22,105 bases of DNA from DSXH01 sp037446915 (GTDB lineage Bacteria > Bacteroidota > Ignavibacteria > Ignavibacteriales > Melioribacteraceae), in the NCBI GenBank assembly GCA_037446915.1, contig JBBIHP010000041.1:1-22105 (forward strand), given 5' to 3'. A program made the translations under genes and the position numbers. Shown one piece after another: positions 8,947 to 16,500 of this stretch; within the stretch, counting starts at the first letter, position 1; each line of letters begins with the position of its first letter. The notes under the pieces are model-generated. The model was given only the letters and a program-made list of their open reading frames with translations, was not told the DNA's origin and searched no databases.

Positions 8947-9759
8947 TTATTTTGATAATTGTATTACAATTCCAAACTGATGACTTAATTCAAGATCGGG
9001 ATGTGAATTAACAGCATATTCAAACTGAAAAATATCATAGCTGATATTGAAACCGCCGGAGAAACTATTCGGCTCATTAGAAGCACCAATTCGCAGTTGT
9101 AAAAATTTCATTAGCATATAGTCAGCACCGATGCGCAACGAAGCATTATAATTTAATTCTTTTCTAATTGATAAATAGACGCTTAATTCTTCAACGGCTT
9201 TATAACCGATTCCGCCAGAGAAAACTACCGGGATGCTGTTTTCTTCATCGGCAACTTTTGTACGTGTAACATTCTCAAGTACAAATCCTAATTTGAGAGA
9301 TTTAGTAATTTCAGCTATTCCGCCTATATTAAATGAAAGAAATCCTTTGCTGCCATAATTCTGAATTGATATGTTCTGATATATTGAAGTAATACCTAAT
9401 GAAAACCTGTCAACTATTTTTCGGCTGAAACCAAGTGCAATTCTGGTTTCCTTATAAAGGTCAAAACCGTAAATCATAAATCCACCGCTTAAAGTACCGA
9501 AAGAAGTCGGTTCTATATATGCACCGGAACCGGTTGAAAGAGCAGATTCTCCAAATGGAGCCGGTGAGTAAAATAATCCGATTGTTCTGCTTTTTATACT
9601 TGAGAGTCCGGATGGATTATTGAATAATGCAAATGGATCTTCAGAAAATGAAATATCGGAGTGAGATAGAGCAATTTGACGTGCACCGGGGTAAACCTGA
9701 CTGAAACTTTCGAATGAATGGATGAGTACAAAAAGCAATATTAAAAAAAGCTTTTTCAT
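8947..9759 (-). CDS. PorV/UPF0164-like outer-membrane protein
   Basis: A 270-residue secreted protein with a signal peptide (residues 1-20, cleaved near SFSQ-VYPG). Next comes the early-barrel motif of PorV/UPF0164/FadL-like families, here ARQIALSHSDISFSEDPFAL followed by FNNPSGLSSI; the family form is roughly ARALGMGGA..D..A...NPAGL. The rest alternates as beta-strands (GLFYSPAPFG, LGFSRKIVDRFSLGI, GIVIQLSK at the end). Family members are outer-membrane barrels; PorV itself shuttles type IX secretion cargo. At 270 residues it is shorter than PorV (about 380-400), so it may be a PorQ-like or generic UPF0164 protein. It is transcribed away from PorD and followed after 11 bp by the HhH/barrel gene. 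Confidence 0.75.
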   Translation of the reverse strand: MKKLFLILLFVLIHSFESFSQVYPGARQIALSHSDISFSEDPFALFNNPSGLSSIKSRTIGLFYSPAPFGESALSTGSGAYIEPTSFGTLSGGFMIYGFDLYKETRIALGFSRKIVDRFSLGITSIYQNISIQNYGSKGFLSFNIGGIAEITKSLKLGFVLENVTRTKVADEENSIPVVFSGGIGYKAVEELSVYLSIRKELNYNASLRIGADYMLMKFLQLRIGASNEPNSFSGGFNISYDIFQFEYAVNSHPDLELSHQFGIVIQLSK

Positions 9760-9829
9760 AGTTCACAACTTAAGTGATTGTATTAAATATATCAATTACA
9801 TATTTTCAATGTGAAGAAAAAAGGTCAAT
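9760..9829. promoter_or_regulatory. Divergent intergenic region (PorV-like gene / PorD gene)
   Basis: These 70 AT-rich bases separate two divergent genes for envelope proteins, so both promoters must lie here or overlap the gene starts. TA-rich blocks are visible (tatatc, tatttt), but neither strand shows a clean -33/-7 pair. Confidence 0.4.
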
Positions 9830-10723
9830 ATGAAAAAAATAATTTTTTTATTGGTTATTTCTCTACTGGTATTGAATAAGACTTATGGCCAGGAATTAGA
9901 TGCTAATGTTATTGTAAATTATGAAAACCTTCCGGTAGCAGCTAAAGACCGGTTGATTAATTTTGCTACCCAGATAAGAGATTACTTAAGCAATAATAAG
10001 TTTACGCGGCAGAACTGGGAAGGCGACAAGATAAAATGTAATTTCAATATTTTCTTTACCGGTGCATCGGATGAACTTACATATACTGCTCAACTTGTAA
10101 TTTCGAGTCAGCGTATAATAGAAGGAACCCCGAGAAGCTCTTTAATGCTAAGTTTAATGGATAATACCTGGCAGTTTAAGTATGAACGGAACCAAGCAAT
10201 GTATTTTAATCAGACTGATTTTGATCCGTTGACAAGCTTACTGGACTATTACGCATATATTATTATAGGGTTTGATCTTGATTCATATTACAGATTGGGC
10301 GGAACAGAATTTTTTTCAAGAGCACTGGATATAACAGTTAAAGGTGCAAGCAGTCAGTTCCCTGATGGATGGCAAAGTAAAAGCACAGCTTATAATAGAA
10401 GAGGATTGGTAGAAAATCTTGTTAATGCAAAGTTTCAACAGCTGCGTCAGGATATTTTTGATTATCATTACAACGGATTAGATCTTTATCATTCACCTAA
10501 AACCAAAGCACAAGCCCAGGAAAATATGGTTAAACTTATCAGGAATCTTGAGAAAGTCCGCAGCCAGCTCGATCCTAGGAGTGTTTTACTTAAAGTATTT
10601 TTCGATGCTAAAGCCGGAGAATTTGTTGAATATCTGAAAGATTATAAAGATAAAGAGATTTTTAACGTTCTTAAGAAAATAGATCCTTCGCATATTGCTA
10701 AATACGACGAAGCATTTAAGTAA
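9830..10723 (+). CDS. porD: Type IX secretion system protein PorD (DUF4835 family)
   Basis: A 297-residue protein with a clear signal peptide (MKKIIFLLVISLLVLNKTYG, cleaved before QELDANV). The mature protein matches the DUF4835/PorD pattern: an N-terminal ELDANVIVNYENL strand, a FNIFFTG..DELTYTAQLVIS segment, a SRP/SQR-type strand, YYAYIIIGFDLDSYYRLGGT, a PDGWQ segment, and LYHSPKTKAQAQENMVKLI followed by KVRSQLDPRSVLLKVFFDAK. The length matches the family. PorD is needed for type IX secretion in Porphyromonas but its exact role is unclear. Its presence implies that the organism has a T9SS. The gene converges on the GNAT gene with only 27 bp between them. Confidence 0.88.
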   Translation: MKKIIFLLVISLLVLNKTYGQELDANVIVNYENLPVAAKDRLINFATQIRDYLSNNKFTRQNWEGDKIKCNFNIFFTGASDELTYTAQLVISSQRIIEGTPRSSLMLSLMDNTWQFKYERNQAMYFNQTDFDPLTSLLDYYAYIIIGFDLDSYYRLGGTEFFSRALDITVKGASSQFPDGWQSKSTAYNRRGLVENLVNAKFQQLRQDIFDYHYNGLDLYHSPKTKAQAQENMVKLIRNLEKVRSQLDPRSVLLKVFFDAKAGEFVEYLKDYKDKEIFNVLKKIDPSHIAKYDEAFK

Positions 10724-10750
10724 TTTGAAGATTATTAATTAGCTAATCGG

Positions 10751-11875
10751 TCAGGTTATTGGTATTTCATAGATTCTGTACTTTTTGTAAATCTTGCCGT
10801 TCATAGTTTCTGCACCGCGGTTCATCATATCGTTATCTTCTAATATCCAGCTTGCTTCACCTAAAAGGATTCCGATATTAGCAGCACGTTGAACAATCTC
10901 CCAGTAAAAGACAGCATCCAGGCCACGTTTTTGATATTCCGGGATAATACCAAGAGTAAGAATACGGGACCATTTAATTTCTTTTTTGTGTTTTAGAAGC
11001 TTGAAAAACCCTAAAGGGAAGAGCCGCCCGTTGATTTTTTTGAGGATGTAGTTGTAGTCCAGTAGAACAAGTGAAAAGCCGACAATTTTATTTTCAATTT
11101 CTCCAAATAAAATAAGCGATGGTTCTGTAATTGGTTTTAATTCTTTTGCCATAAAGTCTATTTCTTCATCGGTCATTGGAACAAATCCCCAATTAGGAGC
11201 CCATGCTTTGTTATAAACATATTTAACTTTTTCAATCTCCTTATCGAAATTTTTCATATCGATTTGAGTAATTTTTATGTGGGAACGTTTCTGAGCTATT
11301 TCTGCTACGCGTCGTAATTTATCCGATGAAATTACTTTCCTGTTCTCCAACTTATACGCATAGAGATCCTTTGCTTTTTTGAATCCGTAGTTATCGCATA
11401 AATCGAGATAATACTTGGGATTATAAGTCATCATAATCCTTGGTTCGTCATCAAATCCATCTATCAGCATTCCATATTCTTCGTTTGAAGAAGGATTTGC
11501 CGGACCGCGCATTTCGGTTAGACCTTTACTGCGTAACCATTCCTTTGCTGAATCGAATAAACTATTAGCAACCGATTGATCATTCATGCATTCAAAGAAT
11601 CCGAAGAAACCGACTTTATCATTATGATATTTATTATGGAGATCATTTTTAATTGCAGCTATTCTTCCAACAATTTTTCCTTCTCTAAAAGCAAGAAAGA
11701 GCTCACTTTCAGCATGTTTATAAAATGGATGTTTATCTTTATCAAGTAATTTCTTTTTATCCATTATTAATGGAGGTACCCAGTAATTATCGTTCTTATA
11801 AATTTCCCACTGGAATTTTATAAATCTGACAAGATCTTTTTTAGATATGACTTTCTGAATAGTAATCGGTTCCAT
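10751..11875 (-). CDS. GNAT-superfamily N-acyltransferase, candidate bacterial ceramide synthase (bCerS-like)
   Basis: A 374-residue, two-part protein. The N-terminal part contains YWVPPLIMDKK (31-41), a GNAT-like LAFREGKIVGRIAA (61-74), and the conserved GPANPSSNEEYGMLIDGFD (124-142). The C-terminal half is a GNAT fold with LFGEIENKIVGFSLVLLDYN (257-276) and an acyl-CoA-binding loop LGIIPEYQKRGLDAVFY (308-324), followed by EASWILEDNDMMNRG (340-354). From memory this is the YghO-like family to which the Caulobacter ceramide synthase bCerS belongs, which N-acylates 3-ketosphinganine. Its neighbours, an Spt-like PLP enzyme and an SDR, fit that pathway. It is on the same strand as the Spt-like gene, 143 bp downstream, with a 108-bp inverted-repeat element between. 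Fold is confident; the ceramide role is inferred. Confidence 0.78.
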   Translation of the reverse strand: MEPITIQKVISKKDLVRFIKFQWEIYKNDNYWVPPLIMDKKKLLDKDKHPFYKHAESELFLAFREGKIVGRIAAIKNDLHNKYHNDKVGFFGFFECMNDQSVANSLFDSAKEWLRSKGLTEMRGPANPSSNEEYGMLIDGFDDEPRIMMTYNPKYYLDLCDNYGFKKAKDLYAYKLENRKVISSDKLRRVAEIAQKRSHIKITQIDMKNFDKEIEKVKYVYNKAWAPNWGFVPMTDEEIDFMAKELKPITEPSLILFGEIENKIVGFSLVLLDYNYILKKINGRLFPLGFFKLLKHKKEIKWSRILTLGIIPEYQKRGLDAVFYWEIVQRAANIGILLGEASWILEDNDMMNRGAETMNGKIYKKYRIYEIPIT

Positions 11876-11893
11876 ACAGTATCTTTATAAATT

Positions 11894-12001
11894 GAGGTTG
11901 TCTTAAAAGTAATTATTCAAATAAAAAATCTGCGTAAATCTATTTTTATCAGTTTTTATCTGCGTGCTATTCTATAAAAAATTTACTTTTGAGACAACCT
12001 C
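11894..12001. repeat. 108-bp element with 19-bp terminal inverted repeats (MITE-like)
   Basis: The ends gaggttgtcttaaaagtaa (11894-11912) and ttacttttgagacaacctc (11983-12001) are inverted copies with one mismatch. The motif gaggttgtctcaaaagtaa resembles the termini of DDE insertion sequences I recall as IS1182-type. The interior is AT-rich, holds no ORF, and repeats tctgcgt (11929-11935 and 11959-11965). It fills almost the whole space between the Spt-like and GNAT genes. No convincing target-site duplication is visible. It could instead be a long hairpin acting on the transcript. Confidence 0.7.
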
Positions 12002-12018
12002 TTCAAAAAGTTAGTTAC

Positions 12019-13209
12019 TTAAATTAAACCGAGTTCCTTACCTATTTTCTTGAATGTATCAATAATATAATCGAGATGTTCGTCTTCGTGTGTAGACATA
12101 TAAGAAGTTCTCATCATTTGTCTTCCCTGAGGAACACCGGGTGAAATGAAAACGTTAACAAATATTCCTGAATCGTATAACATTCTCCACATCTTAAAAG
12201 CTAATGCATCATCGCCAACAATAACAGGAACAATTGCTGTTCTTCCATCGGGAATATTGAATCCTGCTTCGGTTAATTCTTTTCTAACTTTGTTTGCGTT
12301 TCTAATTAATTTTTCAACGCGCCATGGTTCCTGTTCAAGAATATCCAATGCTGCAAGAGCAGCAGCAACAGAAGCCGGGGTTGGCGAAGCACTAAATATT
12401 AATGCCGGTGAGTGATGTTTAAGATAATTGATAACACGTTCTGAACCGGCAACAAATCCTCCTAATGATGCAAAGGTTTTACTGAAAGTACCCATAGTTA
12501 AATCAACTTCTTTTTCGAGGTTGAATTCACTTGCGGTTCCACGTCCACCTTTTCCAATAACTCCAACAGAATGTGCATCATCAATTAGAATTCGTGCATC
12601 ATATTTTTTTGCTAAAGTAACAAGATGTGGTAAATCAACAATACTTCCTCCGGTACTAAAAACACCATCACTTACAATTAATTTACCGGCATCAGCGGGA
12701 ATCTTCTTTAGAACACGTTCAAGATCATTAAGATCCATATGTTTATAACGCTCCAGTGATGCTGTAGCTCCTTTAGCCATTATTTGTCCGGCAACTATAC
12801 AAGCATGGTTATCTTTGTCCGAAATTACATAATCACCTCTTTGAACTAGAGTTGGAATAATTCCCTGGGCTGTTTGATATCCTGTACTATAAAGTAATAC
12901 TGCTTCAGTGCCAAAAAATTTAGCCAAACGTGCTTCTAATTCGATATGTAAATCTAATGTACCTGTTAAATAACGTGAGCCGGAACAACCTGATCCGTAT
13001 TTTTCAACTGCTTTTAACGCTGCTTCTTTAACTTTTGGATGAGCGGTTAGTCCAAGGTAATTGTTGGAACCGGCCATTACTATTTTTCTTCCTTCTATCT
13101 GGACGACCGGGCCCTCATTTTCTTCAATTGGTCTGAAATAAGGGTAAATTCCCAGAGCTTTAATTTCATCAGCACGGGTGAAATCATAACATTTTTTGAA
13201 TAAGTCCAA
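12019..13209 (-). CDS. spt: Serine palmitoyltransferase-like PLP-dependent alpha-oxoamine synthase
   Basis: A 396-residue fold-type-I PLP enzyme condensing an amino acid with an acyl-CoA. Visible motifs: AGSNNYLGL (46-54), GSGCSGSRYLTGT (72-84), His135 for cofactor stacking (DKDNHACIV), DGVFSTGGSIVDLP (181-194), the Asp and His of IDDAHSVGVIGKGGRGT (209-225), and the PLP Lys244 in TMGTFSKTFASLGGFVAG (238-255). The family also holds glycine C-acetyltransferase, AONS and ALA synthase. The flanking N-acyltransferase and SDR favour serine palmitoyltransferase (serine + acyl-CoA to 3-ketosphinganine). The start is TTG at 13209, decided by a strong GGAGG ribosome site 5 bases upstream; no in-frame ATG is as well placed. 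Confidence 0.87.
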   Translation of the reverse strand: MDLFKKCYDFTRADEIKALGIYPYFRPIEENEGPVVQIEGRKIVMAGSNNYLGLTAHPKVKEAALKAVEKYGSGCSGSRYLTGTLDLHIELEARLAKFFGTEAVLLYSTGYQTAQGIIPTLVQRGDYVISDKDNHACIVAGQIMAKGATASLERYKHMDLNDLERVLKKIPADAGKLIVSDGVFSTGGSIVDLPHLVTLAKKYDARILIDDAHSVGVIGKGGRGTASEFNLEKEVDLTMGTFSKTFASLGGFVAGSERVINYLKHHSPALIFSASPTPASVAAALAALDILEQEPWRVEKLIRNANKVRKELTEAGFNIPDGRTAIVPVIVGDDALAFKMWRMLYDSGIFVNVFISPGVPQGRQMMRTSYMSTHEDEHLDYIIDTFKKIGKELGLI

Positions 13210-13322
13210 TATTCCTCCGGATTATTTTTCTTTCTAAAAAATTTATATCTTAACGAAAATTATTATACAGATTTGCTAATTAACGGAAACAATATAAACA
13301 AATTTAACAATTTATTAACACT
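13210..13322. promoter_or_regulatory. Divergent promoter region between Spt-like and SDR genes
   Basis: 113 very AT-rich bases between divergent genes of one proposed pathway. On the minus strand, a TAnnTTTG-like element (TAAATTTG, complement of 13299-13306) and a separate TATAAT-like hexamer could drive the Spt-like gene. No clear element is seen for the plus strand. A shared control region is likely; exact promoters are uncertain. Confidence 0.4.
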
Positions 13323-14315
13323 ATGAGTCCAAAAATAATTTCAGTTGTTACAGGTGCATCTGGATTTGTCGGAAGCCATTTAATAGATCGATTAATTAGT
13401 GAAGGTCATCATGTAAAATGTATTTTACGTAAATCAAGTTCTCTGAGATGGTTGAAAAATAAACCTGTTGAAATAATTAATTGCGGTTTGTTTGATAAAG
13501 AGGCTTTGAAAAGTGTTCTGAAAGATGCCGATTATCTTTTTCATGTCGCCGGAGTTGTTAAAGCAAAAACAAATGAAGAATATAATCAGGGCAATGTTGA
13601 AACTACTAAAGTATTACTCGATGTGGTAAGTGAAGTAAATCCGGGTATCAAAAGGATTGTAATAGTAAGCAGTCAGACTGCATGCGGTCCTTCGCTTGAT
13701 GGTGTGCCGTGCACAGAAGAGACAAAAGAACATCCTATTACCAGATACGGTAAAAGTAAACTTGCACAGGAACAGATGGCAAAAAGTTACTCCACCCGCT
13801 TACCGATAAGTATTATACGTGCAGTTGCGGTTTATGGACCAAGAGATACTGAAATTTATCTCGTCTTTAAAACTTATAAACAGGGTTTGCTCGGATTGAT
13901 CGGCTTTAATAAAAAGTTGGTCAACATTATTCATGTTACCGATTTAGTTGATGGAATTTACTTTGCTGCAATTACTGAAAAGGCAATCGGGCAGACATAC
14001 TTTATCGGCTCACAGGAATATTATAATTGGATTCAGATCGGCAATGCAATTTCCCGATCGATGGGAAAGAAAGCACTAACTGTCCGTGTTCCGCATGTAA
14101 TAGTATTTATTGTTGCAGCAGTTGCAGAATTTTTTGCACTCTTCAGTTCTAAAGCGGCAACATTTAATATTGAGAAGGCAAGAGATTTTGTTCAGCAATA
14201 CTGGACGTGTGATGTATCTAAAGCTGTAAATGAATTGGGATTCCGTCAAAAGATTTCTCTTGAAGAAGGAATGAAAGAAACTGTTGCATGGTACCGGGAA
14301 ATGAAGTGGCTGTAA
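13323..14315 (+). CDS. Extended SDR NAD(P)-dependent oxidoreductase, candidate ceramide reductase (CerR-like)
   Basis: A 330-residue extended short-chain dehydrogenase/epimerase-like protein. The Rossmann nucleotide-binding motif TGASGFVGSHL is at 10-20, the catalytic Ser in IVSSQTACGP (114-123), and Tyr142/Lys146 in RYGKSKLAQE (141-150). RAVAVYGPRD (165-174) and VNIIHVTDLVDG (199-210) are typical of extended SDRs. A hydrophobic stretch (VPHVIVFIVAAVAEFFALF, 255-273) may dock it to membrane lipid. In Caulobacter an epimerase-like SDR (CerR) reduces the 3-keto group after N-acylation; the location beside Spt-like and bCerS-like genes makes that the leading guess. Sterol- or flavonoid-type 3-beta-HSD/DFR-like activity is the alternative. 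It is divergent from the Spt-like gene. Confidence 0.8.
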   Translation: MSPKIISVVTGASGFVGSHLIDRLISEGHHVKCILRKSSSLRWLKNKPVEIINCGLFDKEALKSVLKDADYLFHVAGVVKAKTNEEYNQGNVETTKVLLDVVSEVNPGIKRIVIVSSQTACGPSLDGVPCTEETKEHPITRYGKSKLAQEQMAKSYSTRLPISIIRAVAVYGPRDTEIYLVFKTYKQGLLGLIGFNKKLVNIIHVTDLVDGIYFAAITEKAIGQTYFIGSQEYYNWIQIGNAISRSMGKKALTVRVPHVIVFIVAAVAEFFALFSSKAATFNIEKARDFVQQYWTCDVSKAVNELGFRQKISLEEGMKETVAWYREMKWL

Positions 14316-14373
14316 TTAAAGTATAATGTAAAATGTAAAATGCTGAGTTTTAAGAGCAGAATGTTAAACGCCT

Positions 14374-14391
14374 AAACCGGATCAGGTTTTT
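14374..14391 (+). terminator. Weak hairpin after the SDR gene
   Basis: A short stem AAACC/GGTTT with a 6-base loop followed by a few T lies in the convergent gap between the SDR and the cytochrome-type lipoprotein genes (14316-14412). That gap also holds the low-complexity tandem aatgtaaaatgtaaaatg. The stem is short, so the call is tentative. Confidence 0.3.
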
Positions 14392-14412
14392 CTATTTCTG
14401 AATTATCAATTC

Positions 14413-14817
14413 TCAATTGTTTTTAGCACCTTCTTTAATCCAGGTTTTAATTCCGTCAATTTGATTTTTTGTTAACGGTCGATATCCAACCGGAGGCATA
14501 GGGAATGCTGATCTGCCTTCAATTGACCAGACTAATTTGCTGTTATCGGGTAACCCGGGGAAGATTATTTGAGAATTAGATGTTGCATCTGCCCATGTAG
14601 CTAAGCTTAATCCGGCTCTTCTATCTATACTGTTATGGCACCCGGCATTACTGCATCTTGCATCGAATACAGGTTGTATATGCTGGGAAAAACTGACATT
14701 GCTTGAAGGAATTATTTTTGAATCGAGATCTTCCTGGTTAATTGTGTCGTCACATCCGGCAATAAATATAATAGCGGTAACTGATACGACAAGAAGAAAA
14801 TTTATTTTTTTTATCAT
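14413..14817 (-). CDS. Lipoprotein with single c-type haem site (CX4CH)
   Basis: I start this at 14817 (134 residues) rather than a longer in-frame ATG at 14862, because it then opens directly with a lipoprotein signal: MIKKINFLLVVSVTAIIFIAGC, lipobox IAGC, lipidated Cys22. The mature part has HIQPVFDARCSNAGCHNS: Cys55, Cys60 and His61 form a CX4CH haem-binding site, one residue pair longer than CXXCH. RAGLSLATW follows, and FPMPPVGYRPLT offers Met107 as a sixth ligand. This resembles planctomycete-type (PSCyt1-like) cytochrome c domains common in Bacteroidota lipoproteins. It would sit in the periplasm or on the outer membrane as an electron carrier. It is divergent from the PhoD-like gene; partners are unknown. 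Confidence 0.82.
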   Translation of the reverse strand: MIKKINFLLVVSVTAIIFIAGCDDTINQEDLDSKIIPSSNVSFSQHIQPVFDARCSNAGCHNSIDRRAGLSLATWADATSNSQIIFPGLPDNSKLVWSIEGRSAFPMPPVGYRPLTKNQIDGIKTWIKEGAKNN

Positions 14818-14922
14818 AGTTAGTTCTATTAATTGAAAAATTATTTTCCAGTTACACATCAAACATAAAAAGATTTTTATACTATAACTAATGCAAAACT
14901 TTTTTCCATCTTATATTTATTT

Positions 14923-14930
14923 TATCTTTG
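14923..14930 (+). promoter_or_regulatory. Bacteroidota-type -7 element (TAnnTTTG) for the PhoD-like gene
   Basis: TATCTTTG lies 28 bases before the chosen ATG at 14958, matching the TAnnTTTG -7 consensus. A good -33 TTTG is not obvious upstream. It overlaps an upstream in-frame TTG, which helps reject that start. Confidence 0.5.
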
Positions 14931-14957
14931 AATAGAATAAAACTATCCGGGAGAAAT

Positions 14958-16304
14958 ATGAAAACCAGGCAAACCTTATCAACTTTTTTTTTATTCCTAT
15001 TTATTGTATCCAACTTAATTGCACAGGAACTTCTTCAGTCGGGTCCGATGGTCGGATATTCTTCAATGAGAGAAGTTGGACTATGGGTTCAAACAAAATC
15101 TTCTGCTAAAGTTAAATTCTCATATTGGAATATAAATGAACCAAAGAAAAAGTTTTTTACAGATGAATTAATAACAGAAAAGGAAAATGGATTTACCGCC
15201 AAATTAATTGCTGATCAGCTTGAACCGGGACAAAAATATAATTATGAACTTTATATTAACGGCAAACCTGTTAAACGTAATTATGAACTAAAATTCCAGA
15301 CGCAAAAACTATGGCAATGGAGAGAAGATCCGCCTGAGTTTAATTTTGCAACCGGAAGTTGTTTTTATGTTAATGAAACTCAATATGACCGTCCGGGTAA
15401 ACCGTATGGAAGTGATTATCATATAATGAAAAGTATTTATGAAAAACACCCGGACTTTATGATATGGCTCGGTGATAATTTTTATTTGAGAGAGGTCGAT
15501 TGGGATTCATGGTCGGGTATTATAAAAAGGATAACTCATTCACGCTCGTTACCTGAACTTCAGCCATTGTTAGGTTCGGTTCATCATTATGCAATCTGGG
15601 ATGATCACGATTTTGGTCCTAATGATAGCGATAGAGGCTACTATTTAAAAGAAAAAACTCTTGAAGCAAATAAACTTTTCTGGGTCAATCCAACTTTCGG
15701 ATTTAATGGAATTCCATCGATGACTACTTTTTTTGAGTGGGGCGATGTTGATTTCTTTCTGCTCGATGGAAGATATTTCAGAACACCAAACAATAGAAAA
15801 TCAGGTTACAGGGAATTATTAGGTGACCCTCAAATTCAATGGTTAATCGATAATCTTGTTACCAGTAGAGCTCCTTTTAAGATTATTGCTGTCGGCGGAC
15901 AGGTTCTCAATCCGGTAGACGACAAACCTTATTTAGAAACGTATGATAAATTCTCTGAGGAGAAAGCAAAGTTAATGTCTTTGCTTAAGGAAGAAAAAAT
16001 TGAAGGAGTAATTTTCTTAACTGGGGATAGACATCATTCTGAATTAACAAAAATGGAAAGGGATGGTGCTTATCCATTATACGATTTTACAATTTCTTCA
16101 TTTACTGCTGGTGTATCACCCGGTAAAGATGAAAAAAATACTTTTAGAGTACCCGGTACTTTAGCGGATGAGCATAACTTTGCTATATTTAATTTTACCG
16201 GACCGGCAAGAAACAGAACTTTGAAATGCACCGTTTTTAATGTTGATGGGAAAGAATTGTGGAGTTATACGATTAATGAGAATGAGCTGAAGTATAGAAA
16301 GTGA
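14958..16304 (+). CDS. PhoD-like metallophosphatase (secreted)
   Basis: A 448-residue protein with a signal peptide (MKTRQTLSTFFLFLFIVSNL, cleavage near IAQ-ELL). The ATG at 14958 is chosen because a GGGAG ribosome site lies 4 bases upstream and the signal peptide begins there. An N-terminal FnIII-like domain (GLWVQTKSSAKVKFSYW, through LEPGQKYNYELYINGK) precedes the catalytic domain, as in PhoD. Metal-site motifs are FATGSC (130-135), WLGDNFY (170-176), IWDDHDFGPND (213-223) and LTGDRHHSEL (354-363). PhoD enzymes are Ca/Fe-dependent phosphodiesterase/phosphomonoesterases that release phosphate from lipids, teichoic acids or nucleotides. The length is near family size. It stands alone on the plus strand and would be periplasmic or extracellular. 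Confidence 0.9.
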   Translation: MKTRQTLSTFFLFLFIVSNLIAQELLQSGPMVGYSSMREVGLWVQTKSSAKVKFSYWNINEPKKKFFTDELITEKENGFTAKLIADQLEPGQKYNYELYINGKPVKRNYELKFQTQKLWQWREDPPEFNFATGSCFYVNETQYDRPGKPYGSDYHIMKSIYEKHPDFMIWLGDNFYLREVDWDSWSGIIKRITHSRSLPELQPLLGSVHHYAIWDDHDFGPNDSDRGYYLKEKTLEANKLFWVNPTFGFNGIPSMTTFFEWGDVDFFLLDGRYFRTPNNRKSGYRELLGDPQIQWLIDNLVTSRAPFKIIAVGGQVLNPVDDKPYLETYDKFSEEKAKLMSLLKEEKIEGVIFLTGDRHHSELTKMERDGAYPLYDFTISSFTAGVSPGKDEKNTFRVPGTLADEHNFAIFNFTGPARNRTLKCTVFNVDGKELWSYTINENELKYRK

Positions 16305-16370
16305 TTTGAATTGGTTCGATATTGAATTGTTGATTAAACAAAACTTTTTTACATTTGCACAAGTTCTTTT

Positions 16371-16404
16371 AATTCTCAATTCTACATTCTCAATTGTCAA
16401 TTGA
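16371..16404. repeat. Short iterated caattctcaatt-type repeat upstream of the tRNA
   Basis: The words aattctcaatt, attctcaattg and tcaattg recur in tandem. A related piece (tcaattctcaattg) lies at 14407-14419 at the end of the cytochrome-type gene. It is a low-complexity intergenic motif with no known role; the remaining 16305-16370 shows nothing recognisable. Confidence 0.4.
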
Positions 16405-16407
16405 AAT

Positions 16408-16484
<77 letters not shown>

Positions 16485-16500
16485 ATTGATTTATCGAAAA

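Noticed and set aside
12146..12748. Two plus-strand ORFs opposite the Spt-like gene
   Set aside because: They are frame shadows: they lie fully within a strongly supported PLP-enzyme gene and have no recognisable domains.
14316..14412. Possible small RNA or repeat array in the aatgtaaaatgtaaaatg stretch
   Set aside because: Only two to three imperfect 8-9 base units in AT-rich DNA; consistent with low complexity. No CRISPR-like array was found anywhere in the window.
14818..14862. Longer N-terminus for the cytochrome lipoprotein
   Set aside because: It would place 15 extra residues before a textbook lipoprotein signal; the internal ATG at 14817 is preferred.
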